64,000 nucleotides of DNA from Triglochin maritima (taxonomy: Eukaryota > Streptophyta > Magnoliopsida > Alismatales > Juncaginaceae), in the NCBI GenBank assembly GCA_963682175.1, contig OY821784.1:34825621-34889620 (forward strand), in the 5' to 3' direction. The notes beneath the pieces were generated by a model that did not search any database, had not been told where the DNA came from, and was given only the letters and a program-made list of their open reading frames with translations. Below are positions 12,387-22,917 of this stretch, piece by piece (within the stretch, counting starts at the first letter, position 1; the number at the start of each line of letters is the position of its first letter). Position numbers and translations under genes: made by a program.

Positions 12387-12705
12387 TATTACGGAGTTGT
12401 GCGGTGACAGTCGCACACGCCCGCACAGCACTGTGCGTGCGCATATATATGCACACACAGTCAGCTATTCTGCGCGTGAGACAACATCGACTGGTTTCGC
12501 CCTGCCTCGGGCTCGTCAGGGAAGCGACTTCAGCTCCCAACCAGTCCTACGCTCCCAACTGCATATAAGTGCAGTCCCGTAGGCGCTCACCTTCGAGTTG
12601 AAGCCTCTCCCCCATATAACATTTATGCTCATATGACCGCCCGATGTTCCCCAAACAGTCTGCACGCATCAACACCCCCTGACGGAAGACTTTAAGGGTG
12701 TGACA
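12387..12705 (-). repeat. TRIM 5' LTR
   Basis: Upstream LTR of the minus-oriented TRIM, 319 bp. It is followed on the minus strand by the tRNA-Met primer-binding site at 12384-12372. Confidence 0.9.
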
Positions 12706-12710
12706 GTAGT

Positions 12711-13078
12711 AGTTAAACATCCAATCTTCACCGGGAGAGAAGTTACCATCTACTAATAGCAAACTAGCAGCTCGTGCAGCATCTGCTCCTCAATCCTCAC
12801 CCCTTTTCCGAGCCTGCCTAGCCACCGGCTCTCGGCAATATGTTCCATTAACTTATGTTATTACTAATTGGAGTTCTTAAATGCCTAAATTCTCCTAAGC
12901 TGTTTCTTCCACAATCATTCATCTTAAGGATCCCATGACAAGAATGAGAAACTTACTTTCGACGCCCTCTCACAAAAAGATTTTGAAGTTCTTTTAAGTC
13001 GAGATAGTGAAGAGTGAAATCGTAATAATTTTTTTTACCGAATTAAAGGTATTAGCGATGAATAATCTTCCAAATTTC
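12711..13078. other. Gene-free stretch
   Basis: Unique-looking sequence between the TRIM and the inverted duplication. No ORF, repeat or RNA signal was recognised. Confidence 0.4.
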
Positions 13079-14036
13079 AGATGTTAATTTGCAGCACAAT
13101 ATCTCCCTAAATCTAATCTGAACTAAAAGAAGCAACCCTGTAGGCTGTAGCATACCACAAAACTGATATTTCAGATGTTGATGTGTGGCCTATCAGAAGG
13201 TTCTAAGATAGAGTCAACAGCAACAATATTGTGCTGATTTTAGAAAAATATGTGCAATAGATTTTGGTATAGTGACATGCAAACGCCTGGACATTTGACA
13301 TACGATCAAATTTCTTGGGCTAAACTTAAAAATTGGGATAGAAGCAATCGTGAAATAGAAATGCGTGAACAAAGATATAAAAACAATACACAAAGAGAAA
13401 GATTAAACTTGACAAACAAGTTCAGCCTAAATAATGAAAAGACAGAAACTGCAATTTAGGATACAAATATGGGGCACATTTTCTATTTCAATTTCAAAGC
13501 ACCCAAACAATACTGGCATTTTGGAAGATGGTATGGAGTTCCAAACATAATTTGGCATGTAAAGAACGATTCAATTCTCATTGCACAGGAAGAGTTTTTT
13601 TTTTTTTGAGATTGAATAGTGCTTATTTGCGAAAAGTTCGTTTACAGACCAAGAAGATATTACGTAGCTTACACATATCAAACAAACCAAACCAGAATTA
13701 GAAAAATGATTTTTTTCTTTATTTACCTGCGAACAAACTTGGAAGAGAAACATCAATGACCTTACAAATCAATCAATACTCTGTAATTCTCTTGACTGTG
13801 ATTATGGGCATCAAAACACCAATTAAAAGACAGGATCACCAGAAGCGATAGGAAATTACGATGAACTTGGTGGTGCTCTTACATCATGAGAAGCCTTTTC
13901 AGGGTACTCGATTCCTTGGTGTTTGATTCTTGATAGGTGGTAATGACTACCAATTGCACTGCCAAACCCCCAACCAAGGCCAAGTCCAACTCCACAGCCA
14001 CCACCTTCATTAGAAATTAAAAAAGGTTAACACTTA
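13079..14036. repeat. Left arm of a 958-bp inverted duplication
   Basis: Reverse-complement match to 16543-17500 over the full 958 bases with few differences. The arm holds the last exon and 3' flank of the TGD5-like gene. Its inner edge lies about 30 bases inside the intron upstream of exon 4. No terminal-repeat or transposase signature is seen, so it looks like a rearrangement product rather than a transposon. Confidence 0.92.
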
Positions 14037-14410
14037 AGAACTGACTGCCGCACACAGAAAGATGAGCAAGTTAAGAAAGGTGTTTTGAGTGTGCACCTAT
14101 GCCTAGCCCAAGTGTACCCAAGGGCATGCCTGGTGAAGGCAACAACAAAAATGTGAAGATATAAAACGATATAGGAATTTCTATATCGAAGAAAACATAA
14201 CGAAGTTAAGAAATTGACCTCCGAAACCCCAACCTACTCCAAAACCACAGCCACCTCCAAATCCTGCAGCACAGAGCAACAAAAAGACAATAAAATTAGA
14301 CTTGTCTTGCAACACTCAGATTCCTTTCGTTCTCCGCAGGTAATACATACAAATGATGCACAATACATACCAAATCCAATCCCAGCACCTGTGAAGTTGG
14401 TGAGCACCAT
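13856..14410 (-). CDS. TGD5: TGD5-like glycine-rich chloroplast envelope protein (88 aa)
   Basis: Four coding exons: 14410-14371, 14263-14219, 14129-14097 and 14004-13856. All junctions have GT-AG signals and consistent phase, and the spliced length is 267 nt. The protein starts [14 protein letters not shown], continues with alternating Gly/hydrophobic segments ([28 protein letters not shown]) and ends in a polar tail. This matches my recollection of plant TGD5, about 90 residues, a component of lipid transfer from ER to plastid that contacts TGD4 and the TGD1-2-3 complex. A 5'UTR exon probably ends near 15740 at an ACT|GTAAGA donor, leaving a 1.3-kb leader intron. The last exon and 3' flank are duplicated in inverse orientation 2.5 kb upstream. 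Family identity is from memory; the exon model is read directly. Confidence 0.8.
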
Positions 14411-15860
14411 GCCTGACACTAACAAATAACAAGCAAACCGCTTTTTTAGAAAAGGTAACAGAGAATTATTTCTCTCAAAGTGAAACTACTTATGTTTGAT
14501 TTACAAGTGGCCTTAATCACTTGAATGTTGCAAAGCAGGCTGTAAGACAAAAAAATTCTTCAAACAAAGCTGAATGCAAATGCATTTCTCTAACACAAAG
14601 TTCAACTTTTCATTGCAAACCTCTTGAAACTCATATTTAGAGAAGCATAATTTTGCCGTTTTTCCAAAACACCATTGTTTTAGGCAAATAAACATGATAA
14701 CATTGAAATATCACAACCAAGAAAACAATTTTATGTTAACTGTATTTTTGAATTGTCCGTTTCCATTGAGTCAAAATTCTTTTTGGCATTTCGATTAAAA
14801 TGGACTAAATCAAAATGATTGTCTAACCCATCTACATTTCTTATTTATAGTGGAACGACAGACGCTTAACTGCATCAAATCAAAGTGTCAATTGGAAACA
14901 ACCTCTATGATTACCAAGGGTATGGCTGTTTACGTTCCTTCAAATTAGATTTTAGATGAAACTCAGTATTCACCTCTCATTGGTTTTTAGATTTAACTAC
15001 ACTTGTAGTTGTACCACTCCAAATTTCAAGATGATCTTATAAGAAAAGAGCATTGAACATTTTTCACTAAAAATATATGAGCTCTAAAAAATTCATATGG
15101 GTAAAATCATAAACAAAAGCTCGTCAATGGAGAATTTGACAAATTCCAAACTGCTATTAGCCTATTACGTACATTTTTTAAATTTTCTAACATTTTTTAT
15201 TATTTTAGCAGAGCGAATGTAAATAGACATAAGCACCAAGGAGGAGGAGGAGAAAGAAACCATATTTCCATTGCACGCATTGGGGTTTGGAACCCGAAAC
15301 CTTTTGGTTGAGGTAATCTCAATGTGATTAGTTAAGCTTTTTCAGGTTCCTATAACAGCTAATTTTCTAATTATTTGACTCATGTTTGGTTCAATTTTTA
15401 GAAGAATTCAAGATACCAGGGGAAATCATGTACCCAAAATGACTACCAGAAATCCACAAAACCAAAAGGCTTTAATTTCTCCTATCACCAAAGTGTGGCA
15501 CCACATTCGGAAAAAAGAAAGCACGTACATCTTAAGTCATCCAAAACATCCACATTTTTACATGTCATATAACCAACAATCCAACATCAAAACACATGTT
15601 TTTACATGTCATGCAACCGAAATTCCATCTCAAACCCCCTAAAACACTAAACAAAAAAGGAAGATTCTTAAAACATCTCTGTTTCAGATCGAAAATTGGA
15701 TATTTTCCTGGAAAATGCAAGTAGGGAGTGGATTCTTACAGTGGGAAGAGTTTTGGAGATCGAGGTGTGGAACAATGTGGAGGAGAAGTTAGGGTTAGGG
15801 TTTGGAGAAGGTGACGTTTTGTTGTGGTCGTGAGTTGGAACGCCGGAAGAAGTCGGTTGT
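14411..15860 (-). other. TGD5 leader intron and probable 5'UTR exon
   Basis: AT-rich intronic sequence between the start-codon exon (acceptor at about 14412) and the putative 5'UTR exon ending at 15740. No coding signal or clear transposon was found in it. Confidence 0.45.
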
Positions 15861-16439
15861 CACGCAAGAACTTAAGATAATCTTGAGAAGCAGGAATTGA
15901 GTAAAGTGACTTTCAAATCTGGTAAAATTAGATTGTAAATAACTTTTGGATTTCTTTTAAAATAATGATGAAATATAAGATTGGAAACTTATTTAGCAAA
16001 CGAAATCAAATCCTGTCTCTTTTAGGCCATCTTTAACCCCAACCCCAAATATCTTTATACCTCAGCTTTCTTTTCTGTCACGTCAGCAAAAAATACTATG
16101 TAACCCACAACCCAACCCAACCCATTTTTCTCTTCTTAACCTCAACCTCACTTTCAACACTCTCTCTCCTCCACATCATTTCTTTTTACCTCATTTTCTA
16201 TATCAACATAATAATTCACAAACTATTAAATTTATTATTTTTATAATAACTTAATCTAATTAACTTACAATAATTACGAACAACACATAATAATTAGATT
16301 TTATTAAAATTCGACAATTACATATTATAATAATTCAAATATAAAATATTATAATACATATTACAAACATAATTAAACATATTGAACTCGTACGAACGGT
16401 TGCCCAGCTCGCCGGTGAGCTGGCGGGGATCTCGCTGTG
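15861..16439. other. TGD5 promoter side and AT-rich spacer
   Basis: The stretch upstream of TGD5 holds the presumed promoter. 16080-16210 resembles 10440-10550, a possible short non-autonomous element. A small GC patch with a self-complementary CAGCTCGCCGGTGAGCTG core lies at about 16407-16424. Confidence 0.4.
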
Positions 16440-16542
16440 TATTGTTTTTATATCTTTGTTTAATCTTTCTCTTTGTGTATTGTTTAATCTTTCTCTTAAC
16501 TACAGTTAATCTTTCTCTTTGTGTATTGTTTAATCTTTCTCT
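16440..16542 (+). repeat. Filler of repeated fragments copied from inside the right duplication arm
   Basis: Several overlapping copies of a TTTAATCTTTCTCTTTGTG phrase and of GTATTGTTTTTATATCTTTG sit directly against the inner border of the right arm at 16543. The same phrases occur once, joined, inside the arm at about 17169-17210. This is what templated insertion at a repaired break would leave. Confidence 0.7.
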
Positions 16543-17500
16543 TAGGTGTTAACCTTTTTTAATTTCTAATGAAGGTGGTGGCTGTGGAGTTGGACTTGGC
16601 CTTGGTTGGGGGTTTGGCAGTGCAATTGGTAGTCATTACCACCTATCAAGAATCAAACACCAAGGAATCGAGTACCCTGAAAAGGCTTCTCATGATGTAA
16701 GAGCACCACCAAGTTCATCGTAATTTCCTATCGCTTCTGGTGATCCTGTCTTTTAATTGGTGTTTTGATGCCCATAATCACAGTCAAGAGAATTACAGAG
16801 TATTGATTGATTTGTAAGGTCATTGATGTTTCTCTTCCAAGTTTGTTCGCAGGTAAATAAAGAAAAAAATCATTTTTCTAATTCTGGTTTGGTTTGTTTG
16901 ATATGTGTAAGCTACGTAATATCTTCTTGGTCTGTAAACGAACTTTTCGCAAATAAGCACTATTCAATCTCAAAAAAAAAAAAACTCTTCCTGTGCAATG
17001 AGAATTGAATCGTTCTTTACATGCCAAATTATGTTTGGAACTCCATACCATCTTCAAAAATGCCAGTATTGTTTGGGTGCTTTGAAATTGAAATAGAAAA
17101 TGTGCCCCATATTTGTATCCTAAATTGCAGTTTCTGTCTTTTCATTATTTAGACTGAACTTGTTTGTCAAGTTTAATCTTTCTCTTTGTGTATTGTTTTT
17201 ATATCTTTGTTCACGCATTTCTATTTCACGATTGCTTCTATCCCAATTTTTAAGTTTAGCCCAAGAAATTTGATCGTATGTCAAATGTCCAGGCGTATGC
17301 ATGTCACTATACCAAAATCTATTGCACATATTTTTCTAAAATCAGCACAATATTGTTGCTGTTGACTCTAGCTTAGAACCTTCTGATAGGCCACACATCA
17401 ACATCTGAAATATCAGCTTTGTGGTATGCTACAGCCTACAGGGCTGCTTCTTTTAGTTCAGATTAAATTTAGGGAGATATTGTGCTGAAAATTAACATCT
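16543..17500. repeat. Right arm of the 958-bp inverted duplication
   Basis: Inverse copy of 13079-14036. It places a second TGD5 terminal exon, in the opposite direction, about 2.5 kb upstream of the gene. Transcription through both arms would yield a long hairpin RNA. Confidence 0.92.
16575..16723 (+). pseudogene. Duplicated TGD5 exon 4 fragment
   Basis: A 149-base copy of the last TGD5 exon on the plus strand, with its acceptor AG at 16573-16574 and TAA stop at 16721-16723 preserved. It encodes the same [13 protein letters not shown] segment and tail. No start codon or upstream exons accompany it, so it is a gene fragment. Confidence 0.85.
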
Positions 17501-18479
17501 TAAATTCAATATTGATTTTGTATTATTATAGTTAAATGAAAAAACTGACGACCCAAGTCCGATCACGTGGTCAAACCTGGATCGTGACCCAAATCGGAAC
17601 CCGACCAGAGTCCGCTCCCCCATTAAGAGGAGCCAGGTCGGGGCGGACCCCAAAAGGGCCTCCGTAAAGGAGACCCTTAGGATTCATAAAGTGGGTCTAC
17701 TAGGGTTTTCAATTATTAATAGAAATGAAAATAAAAAAGGTAAAAGACATAAAAGAGCTCAACTGTTGACATTCGTACATGGATTTGGAGGAATCCAAAC
17801 CTCACTTGGCAGTAATCATCACATCTCCTGACGGTTATTAGTTTGCTAATCTATACAATTAATGTTTTTAAACATGTTTTGTCGATGTGAGACTAATACT
17901 GTAGGTGCTCAAGTTTAATAACGTCCTACAAACTTGAAACACATCAACTATAACTTAAATATTTGATTTCATAATATAACATTATACATAATTATATACA
18001 TCGTCTAGATATCAGCTATTGGACTATTGGCCTATATACAATCATCATTTGTCATTAGCCCACAATTTCTGCAGAAGTGATAATGATGTTTGTTCGAATG
18101 ATTACAATAGTCATGTTAGAAATTAAATCGACATCATATTGCACATGGTCGTGCAAAAGACTCTCGTTACTACATTTGTGTTCAGACATGTAGTTCTTCA
18201 TTTGAAAACATTTTTTGTTTTCATTTAGGAGATAAGTATTCTCCAATTACACTCTTTTTTCAAATAAACAACTGTAAATAACATTTTCTCAGACACTAAC
18301 ACTTTGAATTTGACGCTTATTCGCAAATGTTATTCTTCAACTGAGCAACAAATTTTCTTTTGTCGCGAAAGTTTTTATGCAACCAATAACTCCGTCTATC
18401 TTCAAAGTTCTCATGTTCATTGTTTGCAGCAATTCGACGATCGATATTTTTTATTACTGAATCTTCAATCCAATTCTCG
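17501..18479. other. Gene-free stretch
   Basis: 17541-17720 is GC-richer than its surroundings and unlike both neighbours; it may be the edge of an unidentified element. The rest is AT-rich with no supported gene. Confidence 0.35.
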
Positions 18480-19215
18480 TTACAATATGTCATGCAAGTG
18501 TCTTAAATCTGGGAGTACTAGCAATGACGATAATTCATAACTAATGACAGATTCTTGTATGCTCATCTCAGGTTCTCGATTGACTATGTCTGTCGTACAA
18601 CGAAACACGTTCTGTAACTCTGAAAACGCTGTTGGATCTACATCAACAATGTTAATCTCCTGATCATCAATTTGACATTCTATTCCACCATCATATGTCT
18701 TGTCACTCTCTGCATCTTCAACCAAACTTTCTTGAGAATGTAACTAAACAATGTATGCTTCATAACTACTAATATCCATTAGTGTGTGATTAGATGACTG
18801 AAACATAGACGATGGACCTGATTCATATTGGCTACATGTCTGTGACATTGCTTGATAATCCCCAGTCAACTGACTTGGGTGCACAATAGTATAATGTGGG
18901 TTATTTCTGAACAAACAGTACAACAATCTTCGTAATATTAAATAAAGATAACATCGTTTCCGTGCTCTGATTATTAAATACATCGACATAGTTATACTTT
19001 TCATACGGTGACCACTTGCATGTTAACGCGAGATCAAACTCTTCTTCTCGAAAATCACAAACTTAACAAACTGTTTCACAAAGATCATCATATCACAGTT
19101 CATTATTAACATTAATCATTCGTTTGTAACCACCTTCATATTCTGGAATGTCATATATGAATTTAACAATTCTAGCAAAAAAATTTACAACCAAAGCTCA
19201 TTACTTCTAATGTAC
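18480..19215 (-). pseudogene. Decayed MULE transposase N-terminal fragment
   Basis: Minus-strand segments read (with stops and frame changes) EYEGGYKRMINV, then KWSPYEKYNYVDVFNN, then an acidic stretch including SDKTYDGGIECQIDDQEI. The first two resemble the N-terminal domain that precedes the DDE core in plant MuDR-type transposases. At least one in-frame stop (18744-18746) and further breaks are present. No catalytic core follows, so this is a remnant. The family call is tentative. Confidence 0.4.
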
Positions 19216-19990
19216 AAAATCTACATTTAATACATCAAAATAACAATCATATATTAACTATACATGCATTACATTTCATATCGAAATCAAAAAAACAAAA
19301 GGAAAACCAAGCTGAAGTTTGATTTTCGTCGGAGAGATGAAGTAATGGGGAGTGATTTGAAGGTAGGAGGAGGAGGAGGGGTGGCTGGTGTCCCCTTTCA
19401 TGCCCTAGCAAAAACAACATCTCGGATGATGTTTTTATCATTTTCTAAAAAACGACATTTGTAATGTTGTTTTCATTAAAAAATAAAAACATCTGTGATG
19501 ATGTTTTTTGTTAATGACAATGGTATAACATGCGTCTTTTTTACTCATATTTCGTCAAATAAGTTTCACAAACTTATAGTCTTCCTATTTACTTTTTTAT
19601 CATTAATTTGAAAAAAAATCAATAATTTTTTTCTATTTACATTCTAAAATTGTCACGAGTACAATTATACGTGCATTGTATTGTAATTCTAAAATTGATT
19701 ATTGAAATTTGGCTTATTAAGAGCTTGTTTAATGATTAAAAATGTTTATTATCTTTGTCAAATGGTTGAATTGAGTTAGACTCCTCTTAGGCTTGTCACG
19801 CTCAATTTGAATTTTAAGGAACTTAGCTAAATCAATATCAATATGAATAAACCTTACAGGTAGAACTTAACCTTAACTCATTAAAGTATTAAACTGTCCT
19901 TTTGAGTTTTGTCTTATGTCCTGTTCTTGCTCTATCTATCCACTCCATTCCTTTCCATTCTTCAACCCTCAACCTCCAAACCCCCACCAA
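19216..19990. other. Gene-free stretch and SWIB promoter side
   Basis: About 19417-19525 contains short related phrases (ACATC-GATGATGTTTTT) in both orientations, possibly a decayed MITE end. The last 150 bases are the presumed promoter and leader of the SWIB gene. No other gene is supported. Confidence 0.35.
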
Positions 19991-22344
19991 ATGGCCTCTT
20001 CTTCTTCTTCCCTTCTCTCCTTCCCCACTCTTCAAATCCGACCTCATCTCACCCACCAACCTCACACCCACCTCTTCCTCTCCCCACTTCGGGGAAACCC
20101 CCCCTTCTTTCCGGCCCCTCTCCGCCGCCGCCAAGCCCGCAGCTGAGACCAAGACCAAGAGGGCGCCCAGAGGCATCACGAAGCCGAAGCCCATTTCTCC
20201 AGTTATGAAAGAGCTCCTCGGCGTGTCGGAGATCCCCAGGACGCAGGCGCTTAAGCAGATTTGGGCTTACATTAAGCAGCACAACCTTCAGGTCTGAGGG
20301 ATTGCGGATGCTTGCTTGTTTTGTGTGTTTTTGTTGTTTTTTATTTTTATTTTTTGTGTAACTGTTTTGTTGTTTCATTTGTTGTCTCAGAGCTTGTTAC
20401 ATGCGCTTATGGTATGGTTTTTTTTTCTTTCTTTTGTTGGATTTTTAGGTAATTCTAGTTTTTTTGTTTCTTCATGTGTGGATATATGATTTCTTGGTTA
20501 TTGGCTATAACCATGTGAAATAATCTTTGTTGAGAATACCACGCCGGGGGTGCTAAGAATTTAGATCACGAATTTGTAGGGATAACCTAACGGGTCAAAA
20601 ATTAATCTACATATGTAATTATTGGTTAAAAAAACCCAGGGGTCTATATCCAAATGGGTCAATATTTAGAGTGTCGGAATCCAAAAAAAATGACAATGTA
20701 GTGGCCATTGGCCAGAATCCAAAATAGTCTTTACAAACCAGGCTCAATTCCAAAATCAAAGGGGGTCGCCCACCCCCCTGGATGTACTTGGTATCGCCCC
20801 TGAAAACTCCCATGTTTGGAAAATCTGGAGACATTTTTGTTATTTGTAAAGATGGTGGTTCTTTATAGGAAACCCGCATTTTATCATCATTTTTTATCGG
20901 TCACATTTTATCATCATTTCAATGTCGATAATGAAATAGTGGCCCAGAACATCCATCCATTTTAAATTTAGATTTGTTGGACCAAAATAAGTGCCAATTA
21001 TTTTTAGTTGGACCACACATTTGATAGCCATCTCATGTGTTAGTTGGTTTATTGGGGTTTGATTGGTTTAGAGAGAGTGTTGTAGATATTGAATTCCGAT
21101 TCTCGAAACTCTTGCTCAAAGAAGTGGATTAACATTGAAGCTTGACATTAGAGTGATTTTTAATTGGAAGTGAAGCTATATAATTTTGTATCTTCTTCTT
21201 ACATGAAAATAGGGTTTTCTTGGGTTTGGAGTTGAAGTAGTGGTGATTCGTTCATGCATATAGGTATACAAGTCATGAAATTTGAAGCTTGAGCAAATCA
21301 ATCACTCAAAAGGTGTATTTGAACTTTGGCTACCTTCTCTATTAACAAATTTTACAAAAACACCACCACCATTGAAATAAGTAGATGTCAGGTCGTGTTG
21401 TTTTTTGTATGAAAATTTGCCACTAAACAAATCCCCATGAAATATTCTGATGTCCAAACCTATACGGAAAAGGCATAAAAATAAGATTCCATTCAAACTT
21501 CAAAATATTTGAGCTTTCAAACTCTCAACACAATGGTTTTTGAGATATAGATCGTTTGTTGTGTCCTTCACCTAATATGAACTTGATGAATAAAGAAGTG
21601 ATCCATCTTTGAGGTAATAATGGATCTCAAAGTATTGATGTTGGTTATGTTTTGTAGCTTTCTTGTGTCAGGTTAGTAATCCTATAATTTAGAGATATGA
21701 TTTTGACATTTTTTTCCTTCTAAAATGTTGTTTTTGTTGTGGTTTTTGTTACTTTTTTTCCCTTCCCGCCATCTTTGCATTTTGTTTAATATTTGTCTTT
21801 TTTTTGTGTGGAACTAGATTACATTAATCAATAGCTTCATAAATAAATCCTTCCTTTAAGTTATCTTTTAATTAGAATAATAATGGGTACCTTCGCAGCT
21901 ATTCTCAGTTTTTTGGTTCTTCTGAAATGCTATTATTCATAGACTAACTGTAGTTAAGAATATTGATCAGACATTAAGAGAGAACAAAAGAATACCAACT
22001 TCACTAACCAAAGTACCTTCGTATTTTATAATAACTACCATTTACTTCTCTGTAGCAACTGAGAGTTACTGAGTTAATCTCTTTATGCTCAACATGTGTA
22101 TTTTTTGCTGGAAAAATAGTTACATGTCGAGTAACCTTTTGGTAATTTCGTTTTCGCTTATGCATCATGCATTTGTTTAAACTCAATGCTGTAAATTTGC
22201 GCCTTCTCCTGTATTGTTTTACAGGATCCTGAAGACAAGAAGATAATAGTGTGCGACGAAAAGCTGAAGAAAATATTTGGCGGGCGGGAGCGTGTTGGGT
22301 TCCTTGAGGTCTCGGGTTTGATTAACCCCCACTTTATTAAATGA
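19991..22344 (+). CDS. SWIB/MDM2-domain protein, plastid type, with one-base frameshift
   Basis: Two exons, 19991-20291 and 22225-22344, joined in phase 0 (CAG|GTCTGA donor, TTTTACAG acceptor). The ATG opens a Ser-rich, Thr/His-rich leader typical of a plastid transit peptide. The mature part has a KRAPRG basic linker and a full SWIB fold (SPVMKELLGVSEIPR, then DPEDKKIIVCDEKLKKIFG, ending INPHFIK). The leader frame and the SWIB frame differ by one base. They would join if the seven-C run at about 20097-20103 had six Cs, so this is either a sequence error or a genuine inactivating indel. SWIB proteins of this size bind chromatin or nucleoids. The SWIB frame has no ATG upstream of the domain. 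The 1.9-kb intron contains transposon-like debris around 20540-20870. Confidence 0.82.
20292..22224 (+). other. SWIB gene intron
   Basis: AT-rich, 1.9 kb. About 20540-20870 has a GGGGGTCGCCCACCCCCCTG patch and surrounding text that looks like a decayed transposon end. The remainder shows no coding signal. Confidence 0.5.
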
Positions 22345-22761
22345 ACACTTCATCTTCAAACTGGTTTTTGGGCAGGTAGAGATTAGCATTTCAGGCTTGT
22401 GGTGGCAGTAGTCACTCTAATGAGGATATTATTATTAGGCACTTTTTTCTTCCCGCATCTCCTTGTCCTTATGGTTGCATGTTGATGGTTTCTATTGTTC
22501 GCTTTATCAGCATGGATGGAAAATTGCAAGATAGGATGTGGAACTTCTACTATAATTTTATTATTATTGCTATTATTAGTTTTCTTGTTTTGTTTTTTTG
22601 GAATGCCGTCATTATATTGATAATTGTAAACAGTAATACAAGATATGGCAATACAGAAATTGGTGGTATTTAGTACGTAGTCGAGAATGCTTAGTGCGGT
22701 TGGTACGCAGAAATCGAGGGAATGGTGCGCTTGGTTATATTTTGATAACCAATACTTAGAG
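22345..22761. other. SWIB 3' flank
   Basis: 3' untranslated and intergenic sequence up to the MULE target site; nothing further recognised. Confidence 0.4.
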
Positions 22762-22917
22762 ATATATATTCTAAATTGCTATTCGTCGCCGTAAAACTAC
22801 TTAAATCGCCCGTAAGATTACCATTTTGCCCCTCTACCATTTCTACTAATATAACTCCTCATTTCACTCTTTTAACACAATTTTCTCTTCATATCACACT
22901 TTTATTCATCAAATAGA

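Larger units (their letters stand above)
11782..12705 (-). mobile_element. Complete TRIM (miniature LTR retrotransposon), 924 bp
   Basis: Two direct repeats of exactly 319 bp (11782-12100 and 12387-12705) flank a 286-bp core. The minus-strand LTR starts TGTCACACCC and ends CTCCGTAATA. A primer-binding site TGGTATCAGAGCC lies at 12372-12384 next to the right LTR. A purine tract AAAGGGAGGAGAG abuts the left LTR at about 12101-12117. A perfect 5-bp target duplication GTAGT flanks the element (11777-11781 and 12706-12710). The core encodes nothing recognisable, so mobilisation would need proteins from another element. The LTRs differ at about six sites that I could count, all C/T or G/A transitions. 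Confidence 0.92.

Noticed and set aside
13250..13459. Open frame of about 69 codons duplicated at 17120-17329
   Set aside because: Conservation is only due to the inverted duplication; it lies in the TGD5 3' flank with no domain and a non-coding composition.
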